Of a DNA stretch of 64,000 nucleotides, positions 35,079 through 44,056 are shown in pieces. The position numbers and the translations under genes were made by a program. The notes beneath the pieces were generated by a model. The model saw nothing but the letters and a program-made list of their open reading frames with translations, did not search any database and was not told the origin of the DNA. Position 1 is the stretch's first letter, and each line of letters starts with the position of its first letter. Where the stretch lies: positions 62,001-126,000 of the forward strand of contig JAYPWI010000003.1 in assembly GCA_038135065.1 (NCBI GenBank). The letters are read 5' to 3'. The stretch is from JAYPWI01 sp038135065. GTDB taxonomy: Bacteria; Actinomycetota; Acidimicrobiia; Acidimicrobiales; Poriferisodalaceae.

Positions 35079-35919
35079 GCATCCGAGCGCGGCGCGCCGA
35101 CAGGCCCAGGTGTTCGGGGAGGTTGCCGACCTCTACCACCGGCACCGACCCGACTACCCGGTTGCGTTGTTCGAGTGGGTCACGGAAGTAACCGGGCTCG
35201 GCGCTACGAGCTCGTCGCGCATCCTCGACATCGGCTGCGGTACGGGCAAGTCCAGCTCCTGGTTCCTCGAGCACGGATATCGGGTGACCGGGCTGGAGCC
35301 CGATGCAGACATGGCCGCCGTGGCCCTGGCCCACCCGGCCGCGACAGACCGTCTTGATATCGTCCCCCGTTCGCTCGAGGCATGGCTTCCCGAGGACGGG
35401 GCCTACCGTCTTGCCGTGTCGGGACAAGCGTGGCATTGGATGGATCCGGCAACCCGATTCGCTCGGGTCGCCCGCTCTCTCGAGCCGACAGGATGGCTCT
35501 GCGTCTTCTGGAACCGACCGTCGTCACCCCCGCCCGCCGTCGCCGAGGGACTGGCCGAGGCGTACGAACGGGTCGTGGGACACGTACCCGGTCGACTGCA
35601 GTCCGTCAGATTCCCCGGCTCGAAGGCAGCCGTGAGCGGCGCCACGCCAGCCGAAGAATTCGAGGCGAGTGGGCTCTTCGACGTCGTCGCCACCTTCGAA
35701 CACCAGAGCGAACGGCTGATCAGTTCGGCCGAGCATTGCGCCACCATGCGCACCCAGTCCGACCACCGCATGCTTGGTGCCGACGTACTCGACCGATTGG
35801 TGGACGACGTGGGCGCCACCCTGGACCGGCTCGGCGGCAGCTACTCGATGAGTCTCACCACCCACGCCTACGCAGCGCCCGTGCTCTCCCCGGGGTCGAC
35901 CCGTCGCAGGAGCGGGTAG
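35071..35919 (+). CDS. Class I SAM-dependent methyltransferase
   Basis: 282 residues from GTG 35071. FGEVADLYHRHRPDYP and the SAM-binding motif I ILDIGCGTGKSS with the following acidic GLEPDADM are clear; GQAWHWMDP is typical of the methyltransferase-11-like group. The substrate cannot be told. It overlaps the upstream ABC ATPase by 8 nt (same operon), and its 3' end overlaps the convergent M23 gene by 52 nt, an unusually long tail-to-tail overlap for this region. Confidence 0.82.
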   Translation: MAEHPSAARRQAQVFGEVADLYHRHRPDYPVALFEWVTEVTGLGATSSSRILDIGCGTGKSSSWFLEHGYRVTGLEPDADMAAVALAHPAATDRLDIVPRSLEAWLPEDGAYRLAVSGQAWHWMDPATRFARVARSLEPTGWLCVFWNRPSSPPPAVAEGLAEAYERVVGHVPGRLQSVRFPGSKAAVSGATPAEEFEASGLFDVVATFEHQSERLISSAEHCATMRTQSDHRMLGADVLDRLVDDVGATLDRLGGSYSMSLTTHAYAAPVLSPGSTRRRSG

Positions 35920-37019
35920 GGGTTGACGGCTGCCCCTCCGTCGGGGTGTACCTGGAAGTGCAGGTGCGGTGAGGTGCCAACCGCATTACCCGTCGTCCCG
36001 ACGAAGCCCAGGACGGTCCCGGCCTCCACGAACTGTCCCTCGGTCAAGCCGTCGGCGAAGCGACTGAGGTGGGCGTAGTAATAGTTGGTTCCCGTCTCAC
36101 CCAGGAGCCAGACCCGCAGGCCGCCAAGGCTCACCTCGCCCACCCGACCCACCACACCACGCTCCACTGCCACCACGGGGGTACCGAGGGCCGCGAAAAT
36201 ATCGACGCCTTGATGACGGTGCGCAGCCGACGTGCCCGCCATCCGCGGCGCAAGGAAGCTGTCCACATAGCTGTGGTCGCGATCTCCTCCGACCGGAAAG
36301 GTCCAGGGCACGTCCAGTGACAGGGCGGTGGCGAGATCCTGGTTGGCTGCCGAGACCATGGCCACCAGCTCTTGGTGCTCACGCGACATGGCGTGCACCA
36401 TCTGGGCCGCCGAAGCCAGCTCGGCGGCCCGTTGCTCGAGATCGTCGGGGCCTGCGGACGCGGCAATGTAACTCTCGACCAGAAGGCGACGATCAGCATC
36501 GAGCACGGCCCGCAGCAGCTGCCCCGATGTTGCCGCCTCGCCGAGATTTCCCGTCCTGAGCAGGTTGTTGGCAATCCCGAGCTCGGGATTCGCTACGTAG
36601 ATGGCCACTGCGTGGCCAGCGAGTCTGCGTCGGGCGTCCTGGTACCCCCTGACCGCCCGCCGATGGGTGAACTGCACCTGGTCGAGCTCGGCGCCCTGGT
36701 CCTGGAGGACGGCCAGACGGCGCACCAGGCGAGCTGCCGCCTCCTCCAGCACGGCCGTTGCCTCGTCACTTGCTTCCTGGTGCACTGCGATACGGGCCGC
36801 AGCCAGCGCACCAACCCGACGAAGGATCTCGACCGAGGCTGCGTCGCCGCGCCGGTAGGCCTCCTGCGTCATCCCCGGCTCCAGGGGCTCGATCTCCGCG
36901 GACTCAGCCCGTTGGCCCTCTTGGCCCTCTTGGCCCGCTGCGGCTCGCTCGCCTCGGGCCGCAGGAGCAGCAAGCGCACCGAGGATCAGGGCGGCCAGAA
37001 CGGCCAGCAGCGGTCTCAT
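35868..37019 (-). CDS. Secreted coiled-coil M23 (LytM) family protein, second copy
   Basis: 383 residues from ATG 37019: signal peptide (MRPLLAVLAALILGALAAPA), a short EGQ repeat, a helical/coiled-coil part (~60-235), and a LytM domain. The motifs are HQGVDIFAALGTPVVA and HLHFQVHPDG, so zinc ligands are present. Probably a cell-wall endopeptidase or amidase activator in division or growth, similar in plan to the protein at 26829 but with a shorter coil. Its 3' end lies under the methyltransferase gene on the other strand. Confidence 0.86.
   Translation of the reverse strand: MRPLLAVLAALILGALAAPAARGERAAAGQEGQEGQRAESAEIEPLEPGMTQEAYRRGDAASVEILRRVGALAAARIAVHQEASDEATAVLEEAAARLVRRLAVLQDQGAELDQVQFTHRRAVRGYQDARRRLAGHAVAIYVANPELGIANNLLRTGNLGEAATSGQLLRAVLDADRRLLVESYIAASAGPDDLEQRAAELASAAQMVHAMSREHQELVAMVSAANQDLATALSLDVPWTFPVGGDRDHSYVDSFLAPRMAGTSAAHRHQGVDIFAALGTPVVAVERGVVGRVGEVSLGGLRVWLLGETGTNYYYAHLSRFADGLTEGQFVEAGTVLGFVGTTGNAVGTSPHLHFQVHPDGGAAVNPYPLLRRVDPGESTGAA
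36912..36938 (-). repeat. Short 9-bp coding repeat (EGQ units)
   Basis: Three near-identical nine-base units (TTGGCCCTC on the plus strand) encode the EGQEGQ stretch just after the signal peptide of the M23 protein. The length could vary between strains. Confidence 0.7.
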
Positions 37020-37084
37020 CTCATGGTCCGACGACCGTCCCGCACCCGGCAAAAGCACTTCCCGCCAGGGGGACCACCCACGGG

Positions 37085-37090
37085 TAAGGT
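37085..37090 (+). promoter_or_regulatory. -10 element for leaderless hotdog protein
   Basis: TAAGGT followed by 8 nt and the GTG at 37099. No SD with usable spacing. Confidence 0.45.
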
Positions 37091-37098
37091 CGAGGGCC

Positions 37099-37779
37099 GT
37101 GCCCGACCTGCCCGCCGATCCGCCAGCTCACTTCGTCTACCCCGATCCCGAGCTCGGACCCCGTTCGGCCACAGCCCGAGCCCTTCGACGCCTGGGATCG
37201 GCGCTGGTTCGACACCGGGCGACCGAGGAGGAGTTGCGGCAACTCGAGCAGACGGCCGACGCCACAGCCCATGTCCTCGAGCAGCGTCCAGCCGTCCCGC
37301 GACCATCGGACTACATGGCCCGGCGGTACAGCGACCCACGACCAGTCGACGGCGCCGAGGTGGTGGCCTTCAGTGATCGGCCCTTCAGCGGTCCGACCAA
37401 TCCGATGGGTTTCGAAGTGACGATGCGTCGCCATGGGGAGGCTGCGCGGTCGCGAGTTCTGTTCCCCGCTGCCTTCGAGAGCGCTCCCGGCCGGGCCCAT
37501 GGCGGCGCGATCGCAGCCGCCGTGGACGACAACTTCGGCTATCTGATGGTCATCCTGGGAGTTGCCGCGTATACGGGTCGTCTGGAAATCGACTACCGGG
37601 ACGGAGTACCCGTCGACGAACCCGTGTGGTTCCACGGTGAAGAGGACCACCGCGACGGCCGCAAGTTGCATGTCCGTCTCTGGGTCCGACCCGGTGATCG
37701 AACCGGCCCCGACCTCGACGCCGAACCCCTCATCACGGCCCGAGGGCTGTTCGTCCTCATCCCGCCCGAGCGAACCTGA
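37099..37779 (+). CDS. Hotdog-fold thioesterase-like protein (PaaI/4HBT type)
   Basis: 226 residues from GTG 37099. The N-terminal ~75 residues are helical and charged; the hotdog domain carries FPAAFESAPGRAHGGAIAAAVDDNFGYL, where HGG-x-A-x3-D is typical of PaaI-like acyl-CoA thioesterases, followed by strands such as TGRLEIDYRDGVPVDEP. The substrate is not predictable. Convergent with the beta-propeller-like gene, 9 nt apart. Confidence 0.8.
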   Translation: MPDLPADPPAHFVYPDPELGPRSATARALRRLGSALVRHRATEEELRQLEQTADATAHVLEQRPAVPRPSDYMARRYSDPRPVDGAEVVAFSDRPFSGPTNPMGFEVTMRRHGEAARSRVLFPAAFESAPGRAHGGAIAAAVDDNFGYLMVILGVAAYTGRLEIDYRDGVPVDEPVWFHGEEDHRDGRKLHVRLWVRPGDRTGPDLDAEPLITARGLFVLIPPERT

Positions 37780-37788
37780 CCACCGAGG

Positions 37789-39027
37789 TCACCGGAGGCT
37801 GATCTCGGTCAACTCCTGGCGCACGATGGCGCGCCCCGACGACACCGACTGTGATGCCGCCGCCACGTCCCACACCATGAGGTCCCGCTCGAACGGGTAC
37901 ATCAGGAACGCACTGTCCGGCGACCACGCGGGCTCGCCCAGATCGAGCCCCATCTCCGGCGAGTGGTGGGCTTGGCCCGTCGCCAAGTCGACCGCCACCA
38001 GGCCTCGGACGCTGCCGTTGCCGTGGGACAGGGGTACGGCCAGCCACTGACCGTCGGGGCTCACCAGGCCGGGGGCGCTCCAGCGGCCAGGGGATGCTCC
38101 GGCCAACAACGCGGGCACGGCAATCACGTGCCGGATCCCACCACCCAGGTCGGTGCTCAACACCTGACATTGCGCCTCGACGTCAAGGGCACAGTCCACC
38201 CTGACCACCGTGTTGTCACCGAGCGCCAGCACCCGCCCAGTTCCCAATACGGCTGAATCGTCGGCCCCAACCAAGACGACCTGACCAGCCATGGTCACCA
38301 CGATCCGGTCGTTCACTGCGCCGTGCACCACCGCCTCACCCGGTAGGCGGGACCCTCCCCGGAAGACGCCATCCGCTCCTAACACCCGGGCGACGACCCC
38401 GTTCTCGTCCCGCTCCACCATCACCACAGCCGAGGGACCATGGGCCCGAAGGACATCCGTGGACCCAGTGGCGACCTCCACAGACGTCCCGCGCTCGGGG
38501 TCGACCCGCACCAGGCGGCGACCGGCTCGACCCACCAGCACTCCATCGAGGTCGAAAAGTTCAGACAGGGGTGGTCCCACATCGACCACCTCCCACCAGC
38601 CCGAGACCAAATCGAGTCGGAACACATCGCCCTCGGCCGTCAAGCCAGTCAACTCTCCCCCGGGCCGGGCGCCAGGAAGGTTGGCTACCCCTCGGCCCGG
38701 CCCCTCGTCCGGTCGGGGGACGGCCGCTGGCATGGTGGTCGCCGACGTTGCGGCCGGTTCCCGCGGGACATCCGTCTCGGCCGGAGCGCTCACCTCCTCA
38801 GCAGGGCCGCCATCGGCGCGATCACCGAACCAAGCAGCCCCCGTGCCGATCACCACGGCTAGAGCGATCAGCCCGAGCCCGTAGCCCAGCACTCGGGTCG
38901 GATGGGGGTCACGCTCGGCAATCGCCGAACCGTCGTCGCCGAATCCCTCGAGCAGTTCGACACCCGGAGTTCCGCACCCTCGGGGCTGGTCGTTGTCGGA
39001 TCGGGCCACCGGGACAGCTTGCCTCAT
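37789..39027 (-). CDS. Membrane-anchored protein with a TolB/propeller-like extracytoplasmic domain
   Basis: 412 residues from ATG 39027. A ~45-residue cytoplasmic N-terminus, one TM helix (LGYGLGLIALAVVIGTGAAWF), a Pro/Ala/Thr linker, then a beta-rich domain of repeated short strands with GAxGR-, VDPERG- and SPDGQWLAVPL-like units, the last typical of TolB/WD-like propellers. C-terminal WSPDSAFLMYPF adds another blade. Function unknown; could be a sensor or surface protein. I could not count the blades with certainty. Confidence 0.65.
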   Translation of the reverse strand: MRQAVPVARSDNDQPRGCGTPGVELLEGFGDDGSAIAERDPHPTRVLGYGLGLIALAVVIGTGAAWFGDRADGGPAEEVSAPAETDVPREPAATSATTMPAAVPRPDEGPGRGVANLPGARPGGELTGLTAEGDVFRLDLVSGWWEVVDVGPPLSELFDLDGVLVGRAGRRLVRVDPERGTSVEVATGSTDVLRAHGPSAVVMVERDENGVVARVLGADGVFRGGSRLPGEAVVHGAVNDRIVVTMAGQVVLVGADDSAVLGTGRVLALGDNTVVRVDCALDVEAQCQVLSTDLGGGIRHVIAVPALLAGASPGRWSAPGLVSPDGQWLAVPLSHGNGSVRGLVAVDLATGQAHHSPEMGLDLGEPAWSPDSAFLMYPFERDLMVWDVAAASQSVSSGRAIVRQELTEISLR

Positions 39028-39081
39028 GGAACGGGAACGGTCCGGTCGGCAAGGACCGGCCACCAGCACAGGTAACGTCGT

Positions 39082-39108
39082 AACCGGTCAGTTTCCACAA
39101 CCGGTCAG
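39082..39108. repeat. Direct repeat AACCGGTCAG with 17-bp period
   Basis: Two identical ten-base copies (39082-39091 and 39099-39108) in the 92-nt space between the divergent propeller-like and small-protein genes. Possibly an operator for a regulator binding in tandem; TAACGT just upstream (39073-39078) could be a -10. Confidence 0.4.
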
Positions 39109-39119
39109 CGAGGCCTCCG

Positions 39120-39500
39120 ATGTCGACTCCCCGACCATCCGACTCACCGATCTCGGACATTCCCGGGCCAGCCAGCCCCGACGTCGGTGCACCCACCAAC
39201 GCAGTCATCCAGATCGATCGGATCCATCACTACCGGGACACGATCCGCAGTTACATCGTCTCGATCGACGGCGACCGGGCGGGAACCGTCCGGGACGACA
39301 ACTCGAACAGCTTCCCCGTTGCGCCGGGCCAGCACACGGTTCGCCTGCGCTTGCTGTGGATCACCAGCCCGGCAGTCACCGTCGATGTGGCACCAGGGAT
39401 GACGGCCCGACTGGTGTGCGGGCCCAATGGCGGCATCCTGCAAGCGTGGCGCCTGTTCCTGGCCCCGACAACGGCCATCTTTCTGAGGGCCGCCGACTAG
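39120..39500 (+). CDS. Small conserved beta-sandwich-like protein
   Basis: 126 residues from ATG 39120. A Pro/Ser-rich N-terminus (~1-30), then a compact beta pattern: RSYIVSIDGDRAGTV, PGQHTVRLRLLWITSP and DVAPGMTARLVCGP, a pattern often seen in small actinobacterial proteins and reminiscent of PEGA-like folds. No signal peptide; C-terminal part moderately hydrophobic (LFLAPTTAIFL). Function unknown. Its TAG stop and the TAG of the convergent GGDEF gene share the four bases CTAG at 39497-39500. Confidence 0.6.
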   Translation: MSTPRPSDSPISDIPGPASPDVGAPTNAVIQIDRIHHYRDTIRSYIVSIDGDRAGTVRDDNSNSFPVAPGQHTVRLRLLWITSPAVTVDVAPGMTARLVCGPNGGILQAWRLFLAPTTAIFLRAAD

Positions 39501-40732
39501 CCGAGGGGAAGCTCGTCCGGATCTTCGACATCCTGGACAGCAGCACCGGCAATGACGATTCTGTCGCCCCCTGCCTGACGAGCCCGATACAGCGCCTGGT
39601 CAGCCACCAGCAGGATCTCGTCGAGGTTCCACCCGTCGAGAGACGAGGCCAGTCCGAAGCTGAGCCTGGTCGTGTGGTCGCCGGCGCCGTCCCAGCGCTC
39701 GAGGACCGAACGACGGATACGTTCGAGGACACCGACAGCCTGGGCCGCTTCGGCTCGGGGGAAGATCATGGCCAACTCCCCATCACCGAGGCCGGTGACC
39801 AGGTCCTCGGGCCGCATGATCCCCTCACATGCCGCAACCACCTCCGCAACCGCTCGAGCATCGGACGAGGTGATCCCTCCACCTGCTTGATCGATGCCAA
39901 CCACGGCAATACTGAATTCCACCATGGTCGCCTGAAGCACCCGTACCCGATCCTCGAAGACAGACCGACTGGCCAACCCAGCGATCCCGGCGGGTCTCGG
40001 TCCTGCGTCGAGCTGCGGACCCTTCTCGAGCGCGGCGAGGTGTTCACCGGTCAGACGCGCGACGTCATCCAGGCTCGCCACCTCATGATGGGACAGTGGA
40101 CGGTCGACACCCGAGGTGACGTGCACGACGCCGACCGCCAGGCCATCACGAACGACCGGCGCACAGACGCCAGCGCAGGGTTCATCATCGCGGTCGCGGA
40201 GGTGGGCACAAGCGTCGAGCGCCCTACTGTCCACGGAGACCTGGATCCTCCCGGTGCGGATCGCAGGGCAGCTGAGGCGAGCGTTCACCGGACAACCGGG
40301 ACCAATGCCGTCGGGGCCCCGGCGAGTAACCACCCGCAGCTCGCTGGTGAGCCCATCGCCGAGCAAGACCTCGGCCGGTCGACCGGGAACGAGGTGCGCC
40401 AGCCCACGCCCCACCACGTCGAAGGTCTCCGATGGCGAGCTCGCCCCCCGGCAGGCCGCTGCGAATCGCGCGTCGAACATTGATCTGGTTCCCGGGTCGT
40501 CGGGGGCTACGAGCCTCCGGCCCGCTTGGGGGCCCCGCACGGCACCTCGGCCGAGCATCCAACCAGCCAGCACGCCAACGCCGAGGGGGAGGGCCATGAC
40601 CTGAGCTGGCCAGGTCGAGCCCCAACTGACGATCAGACCCACCCCGACCGCAGCGATACCGAACCCGCACGATGCTGCGCCGATCCACCGGGAACGAGCC
40701 CCGATTCGGTTTCTGCTCCGACGATCGTCCAC
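39497..40732 (-). CDS. GAF-GGDEF protein with degenerate active site
   Basis: 411 residues from GTG 40732 (TTG 40738, 5 nt after AGGAGG, is an equally good start). Two TM helices at the N-terminus (IGAASCGFGIAAVGVGLIV and MALPLGVGVLAGWML), a GAF domain (~85-235) with four Cys, and a C-terminal GGDEF domain. The signature that should be GG[DE]EF is GDGEL (~316-320, about 39773-39787), so diguanylate cyclase activity is doubtful; it may bind c-di-GMP or GTP, or be a scaffold. Probably a membrane signalling protein. Confidence 0.78.
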   Translation of the reverse strand: MDDRRSRNRIGARSRWIGAASCGFGIAAVGVGLIVSWGSTWPAQVMALPLGVGVLAGWMLGRGAVRGPQAGRRLVAPDDPGTRSMFDARFAAACRGASSPSETFDVVGRGLAHLVPGRPAEVLLGDGLTSELRVVTRRGPDGIGPGCPVNARLSCPAIRTGRIQVSVDSRALDACAHLRDRDDEPCAGVCAPVVRDGLAVGVVHVTSGVDRPLSHHEVASLDDVARLTGEHLAALEKGPQLDAGPRPAGIAGLASRSVFEDRVRVLQATMVEFSIAVVGIDQAGGGITSSDARAVAEVVAACEGIMRPEDLVTGLGDGELAMIFPRAEAAQAVGVLERIRRSVLERWDGAGDHTTRLSFGLASSLDGWNLDEILLVADQALYRARQAGGDRIVIAGAAVQDVEDPDELPLG

Positions 40733-40796
40733 CCTCAACGCACCCTCCTGCACGCGTGCTCCATCGGCACTGCCGACGGGGGTGTGAGGGCTTCGG

Positions 40797-41597
40797 TTAC
40801 TGGGGCCCGAAAAGTTCCTCCAATACGACGGCAACGCCATCGACGTCATTCCCTGGGGCGACGCGACGGGCCAGTGTCCGCAGCCTCGGGTGGCCATTGT
40901 CCATGGCCACGGACAGGCCCGCCCAGCGCAACATGTCGACGTCGTTCAGGCCGTCGCCGAACGCCATGACCTCGTTCCGGCGAATACCGTGACGCTCCGC
41001 CACGACCTGCAGTCCGCTGGCCTTGCTCACCCCATGGGCTGCGATCTCGGCGATGTCGAGACCGGAGGGTCGGATGTCGGTGCCCACGGGAAGGTGGTGT
41101 CGCAGGGACGCCATCACCAGATCGGGATCGTGCTCGGTGGTCCCGACCAGCCAGGTCAGCACCGGCCCATCGATCTGGGCAACTGCGTCGTCGATGCGGC
41201 ACGCGTCGACGTCGATGGGCATCATCGGGTGGAAACCGCGCTCCCAGAAGTGACGCCCGTCAGCCATGTCGGCGGCCAAGCTGACCCCAGGGAGTAAGCG
41301 GCGGGCGGCCAGCCCGGCCTGGCGAGCCTGATCCGCCGACATAGCTCGCACCGCGATCGGCGCACCATCGGTCGCATCGACCACCACTGCCCCGTTGAGA
41401 CAGATCCCGTACTGCATCCCGCCGGCTGCCTCGACGACGGACCTGGCCTGAGGCCACGGCCTACCGGTGGAGACCGCTAACACCACACCAGCCCTCCGCG
41501 CAGACGCAAGTGCGTCACACACCCGCTGCGACACCGACCCGTCTGAACGGATCAATGTCCCATCGATGTCGAAGGCCACCATCCGGACAGCAGTCAT
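40797..41597 (-). CDS. Cof-type HAD-superfamily phosphatase
   Basis: 266 residues, typical length. HAD motif I FDIDGTLI (D9, D11), motif II AVSTGRPW, motif III Lys in GVSKASGL, motif IV FGDGLNDVDML; a type IIB cap between them. Cytosolic phosphatase for small sugar or nucleotide phosphates; specificity not predictable. The ATG at 41597 lies six nt after TAGCGT, whose first three bases are the stop codon of the molybdoenzyme upstream. Confidence 0.9.
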   Translation of the reverse strand: MTAVRMVAFDIDGTLIRSDGSVSQRVCDALASARRAGVVLAVSTGRPWPQARSVVEAAGGMQYGICLNGAVVVDATDGAPIAVRAMSADQARQAGLAARRLLPGVSLAADMADGRHFWERGFHPMMPIDVDACRIDDAVAQIDGPVLTWLVGTTEHDPDLVMASLRHHLPVGTDIRPSGLDIAEIAAHGVSKASGLQVVAERHGIRRNEVMAFGDGLNDVDMLRWAGLSVAMDNGHPRLRTLARRVAPGNDVDGVAVVLEELFGPQ

Positions 41598-41603
41598 GGG
41601 TCA

Positions 41604-41609
41604 ACGCTA
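41604..41609 (-). promoter_or_regulatory. -10 element overlapping the upstream stop codon (HAD gene)
   Basis: TAGCGT on the minus strand, six nt before the ATG at 41597. The TAG is also the stop of the molybdoenzyme gene (41607-41609). Confidence 0.45.
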
Positions 41610-43190
41610 ACGACTGGCGACCACGTCGAACCGAATGCGGTGATACCCCTCAGCTCCATCGGGGAACGGCGCCCGCTGCACCTCGGACTGCACGCTGCCT
41701 CGGGTATCGAGTGCGCGGACCCTGGCCACCTGCGGCCCAGGCGTGAGGTCGACGTCAATCCACCATTGCACCCACGTTTCACCCGATGTGGCCCGGCCGA
41801 GCTGTGCCGGAAGCCACTCCCCGACCGAATCAAACCACACCTCCACCGATCCCACACCTCCCAGCGGAGCCCATGCAACTCCGGCCACCACCACCCGTCC
41901 GGCCTGCAGGCGCGACCCAGCTGTCGGGGTGTCGATCCGGGACGCCATCTTGATGGGACCTTCCTTGGCCCAGCCCCGCTCGATCCAGTACGCATCGAAG
42001 TCGTCCCACCCTGCGAGCTCGATTTCGGTGAGCCACTTGGTCGCCGATACGTAGCCGTAGAGCCCCGCCACCACGAGTCGCGCAGGGAACCCATGGCGAG
42101 CGGGCAAGGCGTCGCCGTTCATACCGACCGCAACCAGCGCCGATCGTCCGTCGTCGATCACCGAACGCGGGAATCCGGCCGTCCACCCCGTCCACGACCT
42201 GCCGATGATCTGGTCCGCCGACGGGTCTGCTCCTGCACGCTCGAGGAGGCGGGACAAGGGAATGCCCGTCCATGTTGCCGTGCCCGCATAGTCCCCACCG
42301 ATGGGATTCGACACGCAGGTGAGGGTCACTACCCGATCGACGAGATCCTCGGCCAGCAGGTCATCGAGGGTCATAGTCAGTGGCTCGGAGACGCGACCAC
42401 CAACGGTCAAGGTCCACTCATCGGGTTCGATCACGGGGATTTCCGCGCTCGTGTCGATCCGGTAGAAGTCAGCGGTCGGCGTCAGGTACGGCGTGAGCCC
42501 CTCGATCGCGTCGCCCTCGAGCTCTACGCCCGCAGACGCTGCGGCGGTCGCGGATGCGACACCCTCTCGCTGGCCGAGGGCTTGCCGCACCACAGCACGC
42601 TCGGCCTCCACCGAGCGCGATGACCGCAGCCAGCGACCCACTCCGCCCGAGAGCGCAGCGCCTGAGCCCACCCCGATCAACCCGAGGACGAAGCGCCGGC
42701 GATCGTGCTGCACCTCGCCGGCTCCATCCTCCCCGGCCCGCGCCGCACCTACGTCGAGGGCGATGAGTCGCTCGGAGGCCTGCCATCCGCTCAGGGCCGC
42801 GACTGCGATCGCTGCCCCGCTCCACAGCGGCGACCCTCCGGGCGCACTGGCGAGCGCCCACCAGCCGAAGCCACCGAACGCAGCGAACGCTGCGGGTGGA
42901 ACCCAGTTCCTGCTTCGGCCCAGCATGCCGACCCATGCGCCCAGGAGGAGCGACACACCGATCACGCCAACCAGGACCACGGGCTTGTTCAGAGAACCCA
43001 GCACCTCGTTGGCCACCACGGCCACCCCTGCGTCGGCTCGTCGTATGACCACCTCGGCGACGGCCACCACAGGTGAGCCAACCTTGGGAACCAGGCCGCT
43101 GATCAGCTCACCGACGCCGAGGGCCACCCCAGCCCCCGTCGCACCTGCGACGACCGCCGCCCCGCGGGAAGCACCCGCCCATGAGCTCAC
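41607..43190 (-). CDS. Membrane-anchored sulfite-oxidase-family molybdopterin oxidoreductase
   Basis: 527 residues from GTG 43190, chosen because AGGAGG lies 5 nt upstream and the family-like hydrophobic part follows. Four or so TM helices in the first ~190 residues, then the molybdopterin domain with the Mo-ligand cysteine in VVTLTCVSNPIGGDYAG, and WTGIPLSRLLERAG, ARHGFPARLVVAGLYGY, WLTEIELA. A C-terminal immunoglobulin-like dimerisation domain follows (VVVAGVAWAPLGGVGSVEVW). The domain probably faces outward. Substrate unknown (sulfite or oxidised methionine/sulfoxide relatives). The start overlaps no neighbour. Confidence 0.87.
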   Translation of the reverse strand: MSSWAGASRGAAVVAGATGAGVALGVGELISGLVPKVGSPVVAVAEVVIRRADAGVAVVANEVLGSLNKPVVLVGVIGVSLLLGAWVGMLGRSRNWVPPAAFAAFGGFGWWALASAPGGSPLWSGAAIAVAALSGWQASERLIALDVGAARAGEDGAGEVQHDRRRFVLGLIGVGSGAALSGGVGRWLRSSRSVEAERAVVRQALGQREGVASATAAASAGVELEGDAIEGLTPYLTPTADFYRIDTSAEIPVIEPDEWTLTVGGRVSEPLTMTLDDLLAEDLVDRVVTLTCVSNPIGGDYAGTATWTGIPLSRLLERAGADPSADQIIGRSWTGWTAGFPRSVIDDGRSALVAVGMNGDALPARHGFPARLVVAGLYGYVSATKWLTEIELAGWDDFDAYWIERGWAKEGPIKMASRIDTPTAGSRLQAGRVVVAGVAWAPLGGVGSVEVWFDSVGEWLPAQLGRATSGETWVQWWIDVDLTPGPQVARVRALDTRGSVQSEVQRAPFPDGAEGYHRIRFDVVASR

Positions 43191-43195
43191 CAGCC

Positions 43196-43201
43196 CCTCC
43201 T
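43196..43201 (-). promoter_or_regulatory. SD that decides the molybdoenzyme start
   Basis: AGGAGG on the minus strand, 5 nt from GTG 43190; the frame stays open upstream to 43283 into the SDR gene, which this SD argues against. Confidence 0.6.
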
Positions 43202-43260
43202 GGACCGCGCAGCGAGCGAATGCCCTGCAGGACCGACACCACCTCGGGCCATAGCACCCA

Positions 43261-44055
43261 TCACGCGTCGAGCGCTCCCCCATCGACCTTGAGGTCGCTA
43301 CCCGTGAGATGCCAGGCCGCCTCGCTGGCCACGAACGCCACCATCCGGCCCACGTCCTCGGGGTCGGGGATGCGTTCCGTCAGGTTCGGCATGGTCGTTC
43401 GAAGCGCCCAGCGTGCAGCAGCTTCCCAGCCCTCGATCCCCTCGGCGGCCGCCCGGCGCTCGATTCCCGACCTCACCTCGTCCGTAGCGATCATGCCCGG
43501 GCTGACCAGATTCGCCGTGACCCCACTCCCGCGAAGGTCCTTGGCCAGGGAGCGAATCAGGACCGGGAGAGCGCCCTTGGCGCCGTAGTAATCGGGATTG
43601 CGCTCACCGGGTCGCTCGGTGCCCACCGTGCCCAACACGATCACCCGACCCCAACCCGCAGCCCGCATCGCCGGCACCACCCGTTGGGTGAGCCGCACGG
43701 CGGTCACGACATTCCGATTCCACCCCTCGGTCCACTCATCGGCCGGCGTCGTCCAGTCGGTCCGGCCCGGGCCGCCGTAGTTGTTCACGAGCACCTCGAC
43801 CGGTCCCCAGCGGTCTTCGACTGCGCCCACCACGACGTCTACGTCGGCGTCTGCGTCGAGTGAGCCGTGTACCCCCATGGCCTGACCCCCTGCCGCGAGG
43901 ATGTCCCCGACCACGCCATCGGCCTGACCGTCGTCGAACCCGTGGACGGCGACCCGCGCCCCCTCCCGGGCGAACACCCGAGCGGTTCCCGCTCCCGTGC
44001 CCCGGTAACCACCGGAAATGAGCACCACCCGATCCGTCAATCCGAGATCCATCAC
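43261..44055 (-). CDS. Short-chain dehydrogenase/reductase
   Basis: 264 residues, classical SDR. Coenzyme loop SGGYRGTGAGTARVFA, NNYGGPGRTDW in place of NNAG, and the catalytic Tyr-x3-Lys in PDYYGAKGA, with SPGMIATD after it. NAD(P)-dependent oxidoreductase of unknown substrate. Starts 1 nt after the stop of the upstream hotdog gene, hence an operon; a coenzyme-A or fatty-acid related substrate would fit that context but is only inferred. Confidence 0.88.
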   Translation of the reverse strand: MMDLGLTDRVVLISGGYRGTGAGTARVFAREGARVAVHGFDDGQADGVVGDILAAGGQAMGVHGSLDADADVDVVVGAVEDRWGPVEVLVNNYGGPGRTDWTTPADEWTEGWNRNVVTAVRLTQRVVPAMRAAGWGRVIVLGTVGTERPGERNPDYYGAKGALPVLIRSLAKDLRGSGVTANLVSPGMIATDEVRSGIERRAAAEGIEGWEAAARWALRTTMPNLTERIPDPEDVGRMVAFVASEAAWHLTGSDLKVDGGALDA

Positions 44056-44056
44056 C

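Noticed and set aside
38993..40483. Plus-strand frame of 496 codons over the GGDEF gene and the small protein
   Set aside because: Overlaps two better-supported genes and has no domain.
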